Shown piece by piece: positions 1 through 7,884 of a DNA stretch of 47,756 nucleotides. This DNA is from Burkholderiales bacterium (GTDB lineage Bacteria; Pseudomonadota; Gammaproteobacteria; Burkholderiales; Burkholderiaceae_C): contig CANFPU010000012.1 in assembly GCA_947448955.1 (NCBI GenBank), positions 1 to 47,756 on the forward strand. The letters run 5' to 3'. Both the position numbers and the translations under genes were made by a program. How positions within the stretch are numbered: position 1 is the stretch's first letter; each line of letters begins with the position of its first letter. Below the pieces are notes generated by a model. That model was not told the DNA's origin. It was given only the letters and a program-made list of their open reading frames with translations, and made no database searches.

Positions 1-1167
1 CGACTTGAGCATGCTCTGCCCGCCGCAAGTGCGGATCGCCAGCCGGCAGATGTCGTTGGCGTTCTCCATGATCGTGTAGTGCGCCGCGTACAAGCGCATG
101 CGCCGGTCCTTGTCGGGGTCGATGGCGGCGTCACGTGCGTTCTGCAGGAACAGCGCACGGGTCGCCTCGAGCTTGATCCGCATCTCGGCCACGGCATATT
201 GCTTGGTCGGGTACATCCGACGCTTGACCGGGGACATCCCCGGCACCTCGGCGCGAAGGTATTGCACCGTGAAGTCGTAAGCCGCCTGCGCCACCCCCAG
301 GTAGGTCGGGGACAGTGTCGCGAACATGTGCGGAAAGCGACTGGCAGCCTGGAAATACAGGCCCTCGGGCATCATCCGAGCGCTCTCGGGCACGAACACA
401 TCCTTGAACAGCAGGTTGCGGCTGACCGTGCCGCGCATGCCCAGCGGGTCCCAGTCGCCGACCACGCTGACGCCGAGCGCATCGGCCGGCACCGCCAGGT
501 ACATCGCATCGCGCCGACTGCCGCCAGAGGCGCGGTCGGGCCGGTCCAAGGTGCACAGCACACCGTAGGTGTCTGCGGCACCGGCCAGCGACGCGAAGAT
601 CTTCTTGCCGTTGACAACATAGCCACCGTCCACCCGGGTCGCTGTCGTGCCCCAAGGGGCGGCGCCAGCCGCGGCAGCGCCACCCTCAGAAAAAGGCTGC
701 GCGTAGACCTTGCCCTCGCCGACGATGCGCTCGAAGTGGTCAGCGCGCTTGCCCTCGTGGTCGGCACGCTGCGCGGGCGTCATGTCGAGTGCGTCGGCGA
801 TCTCGCCGGCCCACAGGCAGGAGCACACATGCATGTTGAAGCTCAAGGCGGTGGCGCCGCACCAGCGTCCCAACTCGGCGGACACCATCACATAGGTCGC
901 GAAATCGGCGCCTAGGCCGCCGTAGGCCTTGGGCACGCAGATGCCCAGCAGACCGGCAGCCCGTAAATCATCGTAGTTCTCAAACGGGAAGCTGGCCTCG
1001 CGGTCGTAGCGCTCGGCGCGATCGGCAAAGCGCGGTCCCAAAGCAGCCACGCGCGCGATCAGCTCGCGCTGCAGCGGCGTCAACGAGGCCGGGTTACCGG
1101 CGATGTGCGAGGGCTGGTAGCGCGTGACCAGTGTGCTGGCGCTCTGAGATTCGGACAGCGTGGACAT
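1..1167 (-). CDS. Acyl-CoA dehydrogenase-fold flavoprotein, C-terminus outside window
   Basis: This frame is open from the ATG at 1167 to the left edge, so 389 residues are visible and the C-terminus is missing. The order is that of the acyl-CoA dehydrogenase superfamily: an N-terminal helical domain (FPFENYDDLRAAGLLG, then VPKAYGGLGAD), a middle beta domain (GYVVNGKKIFASLAG) and the start of the C-terminal helical domain (RTCGGQSMLKS). The same fold serves FAD acyl-CoA dehydrogenases and reduced-flavin monooxygenases of the HsaA/DszC kind. The catalytic-base region that could separate them lies beyond the edge. It is the last visible gene of an operon that begins with a flavin reductase and includes a NicX-like dioxygenase. 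That context makes a two-component monooxygenase plausible, but this is inference. Confidence 0.8.
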   Translation of the reverse strand, partial: MSTLSESQSASTLVTRYQPSHIAGNPASLTPLQRELIARVAALGPRFADRAERYDREASFPFENYDDLRAAGLLGICVPKAYGGLGADFATYVMVSAELGRWCGATALSFNMHVCSCLWAGEIADALDMTPAQRADHEGKRADHFERIVGEGKVYAQPFSEGGAAAAGAAPWGTTATRVDGGYVVNGKKIFASLAGAADTYGVLCTLDRPDRASGGSRRDAMYLAVPADALGVSVVGDWDPLGMRGTVSRNLLFKDVFVPESARMMPEGLYFQAASRFPHMFATLSPTYLGVAQAAYDFTVQYLRAEVPGMSPVKRRMYPTKQYAVAEMRIKLEATRALFLQNARDAAIDPDKDRRMRLYAAHYTIMENANDICRLAIRTCGGQSMLKS

Positions 1168-1184
1168 CGTGATCTCCGGTGGTT

Positions 1185-2003
1185 TCAGCAAGTCCGCACA
1201 AAGTCCAGCAATGCGCGGTTGAAAGCCTCGGGCTGCTCGATGTTGAGCAGATGACCGGCACTCGGCACGACCGCGCAGCGCGCGCCGGGGATGAACCCGG
1301 CCATGCGTCGCGCCACCTCGGGCGCGGCAGTGCGGTCGAGCTCGCCGGTGATCACCAAGGTCGGCACCCGGATCGAGGGCAACGCGGCGCGGCGGTCGAA
1401 ATTCACCAATGCCGCCACCGCGCTGCGGTAAGTCGTTTCAGGCACGCCGGACATCATCGCCTGGGCCACCGCGCGGCGGGCCGCGGACATCTCGGGGGCA
1501 ACCATCGCGCTCACCAGCGGTCCGGCCAGGCCGGCCATGCCCAGGCCCGCATCAAGTGGCGCGAAGCGCGATTGCAGAAAGTCGCGCTGCCAGTCGCCAC
1601 CGGGCTTGCCAAAAGCCGGCGAGGTGCTGGCCAACACCGCCATCGCCACAGCTTGCGGCGCACGCGCCATCAGCTCCTGGGTCACCATGCCGCCCATGCT
1701 GTGGCCGACCACCACCGCAGGCCCGCAGCCCAGCCAGTCGATCAAGCGCTCAACCGCACTGGCCAGCCCAGCCAGGTCATAAGGCGAGATCGTCGCTGAC
1801 AAGCCATAACCCGGAAAATCCACCGCCAAGGTGCGAAAACCGGCGGCGGCCAGTGCCGCGCCGGTGCCCGAGCTCGCATCGTCCCAGGCCTGGCGGCCGC
1901 CGCCCACACCATGCAGCAGCAGCACGGGTGGCTTGGCAATGGGTTCGACCGGGTGCCAGCCCAAGTGCGCCAGGGGTGCGTCGGTGACGAGCGCCGCGGT
2001 CAC
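1185..2003 (-). CDS. Alpha/beta-fold hydrolase, NicD/PcaD-like
   Basis: A 272-residue alpha/beta hydrolase. The oxyanion-hole motif is LLLHGVGGG near residue 30, the nucleophile elbow is GHSMGG near residue 100, the acid is probably in ITGELDRTAAP, and the catalytic histidine is in PSAGHLLNIEQP near the C-terminus. The Ser-Asp-His triad therefore looks complete. The start is GTG at 2003 and shares four bases with the stop of the NicX-like gene, which implies translational coupling. In nicotinate degradation the NicX product, N-formylmaleamate, is deformylated by the alpha/beta hydrolase NicD. This neighbour would fit that role, although the sequence also resembles enol-lactone hydrolases and the substrate is not proven. 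Confidence 0.82.
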   Translation of the reverse strand: MTAALVTDAPLAHLGWHPVEPIAKPPVLLLHGVGGGRQAWDDASSGTGAALAAAGFRTLAVDFPGYGLSATISPYDLAGLASAVERLIDWLGCGPAVVVGHSMGGMVTQELMARAPQAVAMAVLASTSPAFGKPGGDWQRDFLQSRFAPLDAGLGMAGLAGPLVSAMVAPEMSAARRAVAQAMMSGVPETTYRSAVAALVNFDRRAALPSIRVPTLVITGELDRTAAPEVARRMAGFIPGARCAVVPSAGHLLNIEQPEAFNRALLDFVRTC

Positions 2004-3046
2004 AGCAAGCGTCCAGCATCGACCACCGCGACGCCGTCAAGCGCCACCGTGCAGCCGCGCAGTGGCAGGTCGAAATGACCCAGCGTGTGGCGTCCGGCCA
2101 CCTCATTGGCGCCGGTTGAATACAGAAAATTGCCGGCAAACGCGCGCAGCTCGGTGCCGTTGAAATCCGCCTTGTCGTAAAAAGTCATCGCATCCCAGCG
2201 CGCACGTCGGTTCAGCCCCCAGCCCACATGCGACACCGCATAGGCCGCGCGATCCTCGGGTCCTGTCGCCCAGGCCGCGAAGTAAGCACGCATCAGGTCG
2301 GCATCGACGCTGTGGCCTTCGATCTCGGTGACATGGTCATCGTCAATGTGCAAGGTCACCGGATCGGCCAAGTAGCGTTTGAAGGTCAGGTTGACATCGC
2401 CTGGCGCGAGGACCAGCTTGCCCGACACCGACCCGGCAGCCGGAAATGCCAGCACCAATCCCGCCGGCCAATGGCTCAATGAGCCAGGCTTGGCAGTGAA
2501 ACCCCAGACGCCACCGATGCGTGCGCCAGCCATCGCGATGTGCAGGTCGGTGCCGGCGGCCGAGCTGACGTGCATCTGCTGGGCCGACTTCAGTCGCCGC
2601 ATCGCGCGACGCACCTCGACCTCGTCCTCCGCATGCGGCACGGTGCGTTCGAGGATCTCAGGATGCTCGTTGCTGACCACCAGCACCCGTGCCCCACCCG
2701 CCAGGATCTCGGGCAGTTCGACCGCGTGCTGAAGACCCTCGACCGTGCAGTCGGCGACGAAAACACTGCCCGCCAGCGCAGCGACCACCGGTTGCAGGCG
2801 GCCAATCGCATCTGATGCGCCCGTGGAGCGCACGGGCACCGGCGCGGTCTGGCGCGGCGTCGGCAACACGACATGGAACCAACGCGCACCCAACCGGGCC
2901 AGCGCCAACTCACTCAGACGCACCAGCGACGGCCTCGACTGGGTCTCCGACAGCACCGCGCAGACATCACCCGGCTGCACGCCACAGAGCGTGAAAACCT
3001 CGACAAAACTGTCGATCCACTTGCCTTCCAGTCGCACATCGCTCAT
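2000..3046 (-). CDS. 2,5-dihydroxypyridine 5,6-dioxygenase-like protein (NicX family)
   Basis: A 348-residue protein that matches my memory of NicX along its length. NicX is the Fe(II) enzyme that opens 2,5-dihydroxypyridine to N-formylmaleamate and has an M29-aminopeptidase-like fold. Recognisable blocks are DVNLTFKRYL, SHVGWGLNRRARWDAM, GNFLYSTGAN and LGHFDLPLRGC. The recalled NicX iron ligands, two histidines and an aspartate, have counterparts here at His273, His324 and Asp326. The ATG at 3046 is chosen because GGAG lies about 9 bases upstream; a GTG at 3070 is possible. It follows the flavin reductase by 25 bp and overlaps the downstream hydrolase by 4 bp. The family is fairly sure; the exact ring substrate is not. 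Confidence 0.82.
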   Translation of the reverse strand: MSDVRLEGKWIDSFVEVFTLCGVQPGDVCAVLSETQSRPSLVRLSELALARLGARWFHVVLPTPRQTAPVPVRSTGASDAIGRLQPVVAALAGSVFVADCTVEGLQHAVELPEILAGGARVLVVSNEHPEILERTVPHAEDEVEVRRAMRRLKSAQQMHVSSAAGTDLHIAMAGARIGGVWGFTAKPGSLSHWPAGLVLAFPAAGSVSGKLVLAPGDVNLTFKRYLADPVTLHIDDDHVTEIEGHSVDADLMRAYFAAWATGPEDRAAYAVSHVGWGLNRRARWDAMTFYDKADFNGTELRAFAGNFLYSTGANEVAGRHTLGHFDLPLRGCTVALDGVAVVDAGRLL

Positions 3047-3071
3047 CGCAACACTCCGTTGGTCAGGCACA

Positions 3072-3596
3072 TCACAGCACTTCCCCCATCATTCGGTAAT
3101 GACCGCCCTGGAACAACAGCGGCGCGACCGACAGGTCGGTCAGCCGCAGCACCCGGCCGATGAACAACACGTGGTCGCCAGCATCGTGACGCACCTCGGT
3201 CTGGCATTCGAACACCGCCGCGCAACCGGACAACACTGGCACGCCACCCAGACCATCGGCCCAATGACCTTCGGCAAACTTGTCGCCCTTGGACGAGGCA
3301 AAGCGACGCGACAGTTCGACCTGGGTCTCGGCCAGCACATTGACCACAAAGTGCCCGGCCGCCTCGAAGGCCACCAGATTACTGCTCGCCTTGCGCAGCG
3401 ACCAAAGCACCAGCGGCGGGTCCAGCGACAGCGACGAGAAAGAGTTGGCCGTCAGCCCAACGGCTTGGCCGGCCGTATCGCGGCAGGTGATGAGCGTGAC
3501 GCCCGTGGCAAAACGCCCCAGCGCGGCACGAAGTGCCTGCGAAGTCGGCGGCGTGAGCGGGTCGTTGGCGCTCTGGGCCTCGGGTTGGGACGACAT
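3072..3596 (-). CDS. Flavin reductase family protein (HpaC/HsaB-like)
   Basis: A 174-residue flavin reductase of the type that supplies free reduced FMN or FAD to a partner monooxygenase. Family features are RAALGRFATGVTLIT near the N-terminus, GLTANSFSSLSLDPPLVLW (flavin-binding strand region), HFVVNVLA and DHVLFIGRV. The length is normal. The ATG at 3596 is preceded by AAGGAA about 8 bases upstream. Longer in-frame extensions would run back across crcB and are not credible. As first gene of the NicX-like operon it probably serves the acyl-CoA-dehydrogenase-fold protein at the operon's end, by analogy with HsaAB and HpaBC systems. Confidence 0.88.
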   Translation of the reverse strand: MSSQPEAQSANDPLTPPTSQALRAALGRFATGVTLITCRDTAGQAVGLTANSFSSLSLDPPLVLWSLRKASSNLVAFEAAGHFVVNVLAETQVELSRRFASSKGDKFAEGHWADGLGGVPVLSGCAAVFECQTEVRHDAGDHVLFIGRVLRLTDLSVAPLLFQGGHYRMMGEVL

Positions 3597-3628
3597 GGTC
3601 GGGTTCCTTGAAGACGCAGCGCCGGTGG

Positions 3629-4042
3629 TCAGCGCAGAAAGAGTCGGGCCAGGCCAAAGCCGATGGCGGTGAAGGCCAGCGCGCCCAGCAGATGCGCAGC
3701 GCTGTGCAGCACCGCAAGTGCGAGGTCGCCACGCTGGATCAAGCCCAACGATTCGGCAGAAAACGACGAGAAGGTGGTGAAACCACCGAGGAGTCCAGTG
3801 ACCAACAGCAGCCGCAGCAACTCGTCGGGCGAGCGCGAAAACCAGACCATCGCCACGCCGATCAACAAGCCACCGATGCAGTTGACCAACAAAGTGCCGA
3901 GCGGGAATCCGGCCCACAGCGAATTGAAAGTCAGGCCCGCAGCCCAGCGCAACAGGGCGCCGACGCCAGCACCCGCAGCCACTGCCACGGCATGCGCCAC
4001 GGACACGCCTGCGCTCGCGCTCACCTGCCGCTCATTCGGCAT
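3629..4042 (-). CDS. crcB: Fluoride ion exporter CrcB
   Basis: A 137-residue small membrane protein with four hydrophobic segments. It carries the Fluc/CrcB signatures GALLRW, GTLLVNCIGG and GGFTTFSSFS; the last contains the phenylalanines that line the fluoride pores in known homologues. It acts as an inner-membrane dimer that exports fluoride. The ATG at 4042 is preferred because the protein then has the usual length; an upstream start at 4099 would extend it inside moaE. It overlaps the end of moaE by 11 bp, so the two are probably co-transcribed. No fluoride riboswitch could be placed because the upstream sequence is coding. Confidence 0.92.
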   Translation of the reverse strand: MPNERQVSASAGVSVAHAVAVAAGAGVGALLRWAAGLTFNSLWAGFPLGTLLVNCIGGLLIGVAMVWFSRSPDELLRLLLVTGLLGGFTTFSSFSAESLGLIQRGDLALAVLHSAAHLLGALAFTAIGFGLARLFLR

Positions 4043-4505
4043 TCGTCCCGGCCAGACCCCAGCGCGCCAGCGCGGCGTCATCGGCAACGCGGGCGTCAAC
4101 CCAGCGCGCGCCGTCGGGCGTGGTTTCCTTTTTCCAGAAAGGCGCTTGGGTCTTGAGGTAATCCATCAGGAACTCGCAGCCCTTGAACGATTCCCCTCGG
4201 TGCGCTGAACTCACCGCCACCAGCACGATCTGATCGAGCGCTTGCAACAATCCAACCCGATGGATCACCCGCGCGCCGCGCAGGTCGAAGCGCCGAAGCG
4301 CCTCGTCGATCATCGCCTCGATCGCGCGCTCGGTCATGCCTGGGTAATGTTCGAGCTCCATCGCGCTGACCACGCCGGACTGGCTGCGATCGCGCACGGT
4401 GCCGACAAAGCTGGTGATCGCCCCGATACCGCCATCTCCCGCGCGCAGCGCAGCGACCTCGGCCGAGAGGTCGAAATCGTGGGTCTGGATGCTGACGCGA
4501 CTCAT
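4032..4505 (-). CDS. moaE: Molybdopterin synthase catalytic subunit MoaE
   Basis: A 157-residue MoaE, the large subunit of molybdopterin synthase, which inserts two sulfurs from thiocarboxylated MoaD into precursor Z. Family blocks are FVGTVRDRS, LEHYPGMTE, IHRVG, SAHRGESFKGCEF, and LKTQAPFWKKE with the conserved lysines. A second in-frame ATG at 4514 would add three residues. No moaD, moaA or moeA is adjacent, so its partners must be encoded elsewhere. A molybdate transporter pair (modBC) is in the same window but 26 kb away. The downstream gene crcB overlaps its stop. Confidence 0.93.
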   Translation of the reverse strand: MSRVSIQTHDFDLSAEVAALRAGDGGIGAITSFVGTVRDRSQSGVVSAMELEHYPGMTERAIEAMIDEALRRFDLRGARVIHRVGLLQALDQIVLVAVSSAHRGESFKGCEFLMDYLKTQAPFWKKETTPDGARWVDARVADDAALARWGLAGTNAE

Positions 4506-4613
4506 CGCCGGCATTCTCGCATCGGGCCATAGGCTCCGCAGCCGATGCAGTCGCCAGCCCGCGCTGCGGTTTACCTTGCAAAGCGGCGCCGGTCACAATC
4601 CAGCGCGTCGGCC

Positions 4614-5276
4614 TCAGCGCCCCCAGACGCGCTGCAACCAGCGATTGAGGGCGCCCACCTCCTCGATGCAAACCGAGTGCTCCATTGGATAGTCGTGCCA
4701 CTCGACGCCGTGGCCCAGCGCCATCAGGCTGTCGCGCGCTGCTGTGCCCCGCGCCATCGCCACCATGGCATCGCTGCGACCGTGGGCCAGGAACACCGGC
4801 AACCCAAGGCTTGACAGATGACGCTCGGCCGCGGTGCTGGCCGCCAGCGGCAGGTACCCCGACAGTCCAGCCAGCCCTGCCAGGCGCTCCGGGTAGCGCA
4901 GGCCGGCCGCGAGCGTGATCGCGCAACCCTGCGAAAAACCGGCCAGTACGATGCGGTTCGCGGGCATGCCGCGTGCGCGTTCGCGGTCCAGCAAAGCATG
5001 GATCTGTTGTACCGAGTCCCGTACACCGGCTTCGTCCTCGCGCCGTGGCACCTCCCCCAGCGCGTCGTACCAAGCGCGCATGCGGTGGCCGTTGTTGATC
5101 GTGATCGGGCGCTGCGGCGCGCGCGGCAGCACAAAGCGGACCGGACCCACCGAATCCAGATCAAGGGCGTCGCACAGGGGGATGAAATCGGTGCCGTCGG
5201 CGCCCAGGCCATGCAGCATGATCAACGTGGCTTGCGGTTCAGCGGCGGGGCAGATCTCGAGGGTCTCGACAGTCAT
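4614..5276 (-). CDS. Phospholipase/carboxylesterase family alpha/beta hydrolase
   Basis: A 220-residue esterase of the acyl-protein-thioesterase/carboxylesterase family. It has LIMLHGLGADGTDF near residue 20, the nucleophile motif GFSQGC, FLAHGRSD for the acid and PMEHSVCIEE for the histidine. The Gly-Phe-Ser-Gln-Gly elbow is typical of this family, which hydrolyses short acyl esters or lysophospholipids in the cytoplasm. No signal peptide is seen. The ATG at 5276 is chosen because the sequence before it is Arg-rich and unlike the family. It is divergent from the alcohol dehydrogenase operon and 100 bp downstream of moaE's start region. The substrate is unknown. Confidence 0.88.
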   Translation of the reverse strand: MTVETLEICPAAEPQATLIMLHGLGADGTDFIPLCDALDLDSVGPVRFVLPRAPQRPITINNGHRMRAWYDALGEVPRREDEAGVRDSVQQIHALLDRERARGMPANRIVLAGFSQGCAITLAAGLRYPERLAGLAGLSGYLPLAASTAAERHLSSLGLPVFLAHGRSDAMVAMARGTAARDSLMALGHGVEWHDYPMEHSVCIEEVGALNRWLQRVWGR

Positions 5277-5527
5277 TGCGGGGCTTTGCAGAGTGGGGGC
5301 CGGCGCATGGTATCGCCCAGGCCGGCGTCTTCGGCACGGGTGAAGACAGGCCTGAGCCGGTCGATCGTCCATCACCAACGCGGCCCGCAATGAATCGAGA
5401 GACGCAATCTCACGTGCGGCACAAGCGGGCAAACCCGCCGAAGATCCTGCCCGGGTTCAGGGCAAAATACCCAGGCGTCAGCCATGCGCTGCCGGGCCAC
5501 TTGTCAGTCCCAGACCTGGAACCCCCC
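5277..5527. promoter_or_regulatory. Divergent intergenic region, probable promoters
   Basis: This 251 bp gap lies between the minus-strand esterase and the plus-strand dehydrogenase-P450 operon, so it must hold both promoters. I see no convincing sigma-70 boxes or operator palindrome. An open frame continues upstream of the dehydrogenase through this gap but lacks family similarity. Confidence 0.4.
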
Positions 5528-6613
5528 ATGAAAGCTGCAGTTCTTCACGCCCCCCGCGAGCCGATGACCATCGAGAACATCGCGATCGACAAGCCCAAGC
5601 GCCGCGAGGTGCTGATTCGAACCGCAGCGGCCGGCCTGTGCCACAGCGACCTGCACTTCATCGAGGGCTCTTACCCCACGCCGGTGCCCATCGTGCTGGG
5701 CCATGAATCGGCCGGTATCGTCGAGGCCGTGGGCGAGGACGTCACGTACCTCAAGCCTGGCGACCATGTGATCAGCTGCCTGTCGATGTTCTGCGGCCAC
5801 TGCGAGTTCTGCCTGTCCGGCCACCTGTCGATCTGCCAAGACCCGGAAGTCAAACCGGGTCCAGGCAAGTCCAAGCGGCTGCACTGGAAAGGCGAGCACA
5901 TGAACCAGTTCCTCAACCTGTCGTCTTTCGCTGAGCAGATGGTGGTTCACGAGCACGCGCTGGTGAAGGTGCGCGAGGACATGCCGCTCGACCTGGCAGC
6001 CCTGATCGGTTGTAGCGTGATCACGGGCTACGGCGCCGTTGCGCACACCGCTCGCATTGAACCCGGCAGCACCGTGGCGATCTTCGGTGCTGGTGGCATC
6101 GGTCTGGCGACGATCAATGCGGCAGCAATCGCAGGGGCTGGCCGGATCATCGCGATCGACAAGGACCCGTTCAAACTTGAACTCGCGAGGGCCTTTGGCG
6201 CCACCGATGTGATCGACGCGAATGCAGGCGATACGGTCAAGCGCATCATCGAGCTCACGAGTGGCGGCGTGCACTATTCCTTCGAATGCATCGGCCTGAA
6301 AGTTACCGCAGAACAAAGCTTTTCATGCCTGCGATCAGGCGGCACCTCGACCTTGATCGGCATGATCCCGGTCGGCACCAGGATCGAACTGCACGGTGTC
6401 GACTTCCTGCGCGAGCGCCGAATCCAAGGCAGCATGATGGGCAGCAACCGCTTCCGCACCGACATGCCACGCTTGATCGATTTCTTCATGCAAGGCAAGC
6501 TGCACTTGAAGGAAATGATCTCGGCGCGCATCAAGCTCGAAGAGATCAATGAGGGCTTCGCGGCGATGAAGACCGGCGGCATCGCCCGCAATGTGATCGT
6601 CTTCGACCACTGA
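5528..6613 (+). CDS. Zinc-dependent alcohol dehydrogenase (MDR family, class III-like)
   Basis: A 361-residue medium-chain dehydrogenase. It has the catalytic zinc region GLCHSDLHF and GHESAGIV. The structural-zinc cysteine cluster is CGHCEFC followed seven residues later by another Cys. The NAD-binding glycine motif is FGAGGIGLATI. A starting MKAAVLHAP is the usual N-terminus, so the ATG at 5528 is chosen although the ribosome site is weak. It should oxidise a primary alcohol with NAD(P). It heads an operon with an SDR (1 bp gap), a ferredoxin and a P450, which suggests it oxidises the alcohol made by the P450. The exact substrate cannot be read from the sequence. Confidence 0.9.
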   Translation: MKAAVLHAPREPMTIENIAIDKPKRREVLIRTAAAGLCHSDLHFIEGSYPTPVPIVLGHESAGIVEAVGEDVTYLKPGDHVISCLSMFCGHCEFCLSGHLSICQDPEVKPGPGKSKRLHWKGEHMNQFLNLSSFAEQMVVHEHALVKVREDMPLDLAALIGCSVITGYGAVAHTARIEPGSTVAIFGAGGIGLATINAAAIAGAGRIIAIDKDPFKLELARAFGATDVIDANAGDTVKRIIELTSGGVHYSFECIGLKVTAEQSFSCLRSGGTSTLIGMIPVGTRIELHGVDFLRERRIQGSMMGSNRFRTDMPRLIDFFMQGKLHLKEMISARIKLEEINEGFAAMKTGGIARNVIVFDH

Positions 6614-6614
6614 C

Positions 6615-7493
6615 ATGGCGATGCGACTCGAAGGCAAAGTGGCCGTCATCACCGGGGCTGCTTCGGGGATCGGTTTGGCCACACTCGAACTCTTCATCGA
6701 AGAGGGCGCGCGGGTGCTGGCAGCCGATTTGCAGGTCGAGGCTGGCCAGGCGCTGGAAAAACGCTTTCCTGGCCTGCTTCACTTCGTGCGCTGCGATGTC
6801 ACGCAACCGGCGCAGATCAAGGCCGCGATCGACACTGCGGCGACGCATTTCGGCGGCCTAGACATCCTGTTCTCCAATGCGGGCGCTGGCGGCTCGCCGG
6901 CCGGGGTCGAGAACTGGGACGAAGCGGGCTGGGATGCCACCCACGCACTGCTGCTCAGATCGGTGGCGGCTGGCGCCTCTTACGCCGTGCCGCACATGAA
7001 GCGCCGCGGTGGCGGTGCCATCATCAACACGTCGTCGATCTCGGCGTTGCAGGCGGGCTATGCGCCGCTGGCCTATTCGGTGGCCAAGGCCGGCGTGCTG
7101 CACTACACCCGACTCGCCGCGACCGAGTTGTCGGCTCACCGCATCCGCATCAACGCGATCGTGCCCGGCTTCATTGCCACCAGCATCTTTGGCAATGGCC
7201 TAGGACTCGGGTTGGCCGAGGCGCGGCAAATGGCGCAGACCGTCGCTGAACGCAGTGGCGGCGCCAACCCGATTGGCCGCGCAGGCCTGCCACGCGACAT
7301 CGCAGAGGCGGCGCTGTTCCTGGCCAGCGACGCCGCGGGCTTTATCACCGGCACCCACTTGACGGTTGACGGCGGCATCACGATCGGACCGCGCCACAGT
7401 TGGGACCAGCAATCACCCGGGCCAATGGCCCAAGCGCTGGGATTGACCCTTGAGCAGTTCCAGGCCTTGCGCGCAGCACGCCGTAACAGCTGA
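6615..7493 (+). CDS. Short-chain dehydrogenase/reductase (SDR)
   Basis: A 292-residue classical SDR. It has the cofactor motif TGAASGIG near residue 14, NAG near residue 90, the catalytic serine in INTSSISAL, and the YSVAK catalytic Tyr/Lys pair. The acidic residue after the second strand (AADLQV) favours NAD. The C-terminus is about 35 residues longer than usual, ending in an Arg/Ala-rich helix. It starts 1 bp after the alcohol dehydrogenase stop, so the two are in one operon with the ferredoxin and P450. It probably oxidises a secondary alcohol in the same pathway; the substrate is not known. Confidence 0.88.
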   Translation: MAMRLEGKVAVITGAASGIGLATLELFIEEGARVLAADLQVEAGQALEKRFPGLLHFVRCDVTQPAQIKAAIDTAATHFGGLDILFSNAGAGGSPAGVENWDEAGWDATHALLLRSVAAGASYAVPHMKRRGGGAIINTSSISALQAGYAPLAYSVAKAGVLHYTRLAATELSAHRIRINAIVPGFIATSIFGNGLGLGLAEARQMAQTVAERSGGANPIGRAGLPRDIAEAALFLASDAAGFITGTHLTVDGGITIGPRHSWDQQSPGPMAQALGLTLEQFQALRAARRNS

Positions 7494-7525
7494 CCTTCCC
7501 GACCACTCCCTTCGACGAGAGCACC

Positions 7526-7846
7526 ATGCCCCAAGTCACTTTCATCGCGTTCAACGGCAAGCGCCACGTGGTCGATGCCGCATCCGGCCTGTCGCTGATG
7601 CAGGCCGCGTTAGACCACAACGTGCCCGGCATCGACGGCGACTGCGGCGGCCAATGTGCGTGCGCGACCTGCCACGTCTTTGTCGAATCCGATTGGGCCG
7701 CGCGCACCGGACCACGCAACGCCCATGAGGATGAGATGCTGAACTTCGCTGCCGAATTGCGGGACAACTCGCGACTGGCTTGCCAGATCCAGCTGACCGA
7801 CGCACTAGACGGTCTGGTGGTCTCGATGCCCGAAGGCCAACACTGA
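7526..7846 (+). CDS. [2Fe-2S] ferredoxin, P450-partner type
   Basis: A 106-residue adrenodoxin/putidaredoxin-type ferredoxin. The four cluster cysteines are in CGGQCACATC (three of them) and RLACQI. The family N-terminus TFIAFNGKRHVVDA and the acidic helix HEDEML are present; the latter is the region that docks with reductase and P450 in related systems. It lies 38 bp upstream of the P450 and should pass electrons to it. No ferredoxin reductase gene is present in the operon, so the reductase must be shared or lie elsewhere. Confidence 0.93.
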   Translation: MPQVTFIAFNGKRHVVDAASGLSLMQAALDHNVPGIDGDCGGQCACATCHVFVESDWAARTGPRNAHEDEMLNFAAELRDNSRLACQIQLTDALDGLVVSMPEGQH

Positions 7847-7884
7847 TCCTGCTTCGGTCTCAATCCCGCACAAAGGAACCTGCC

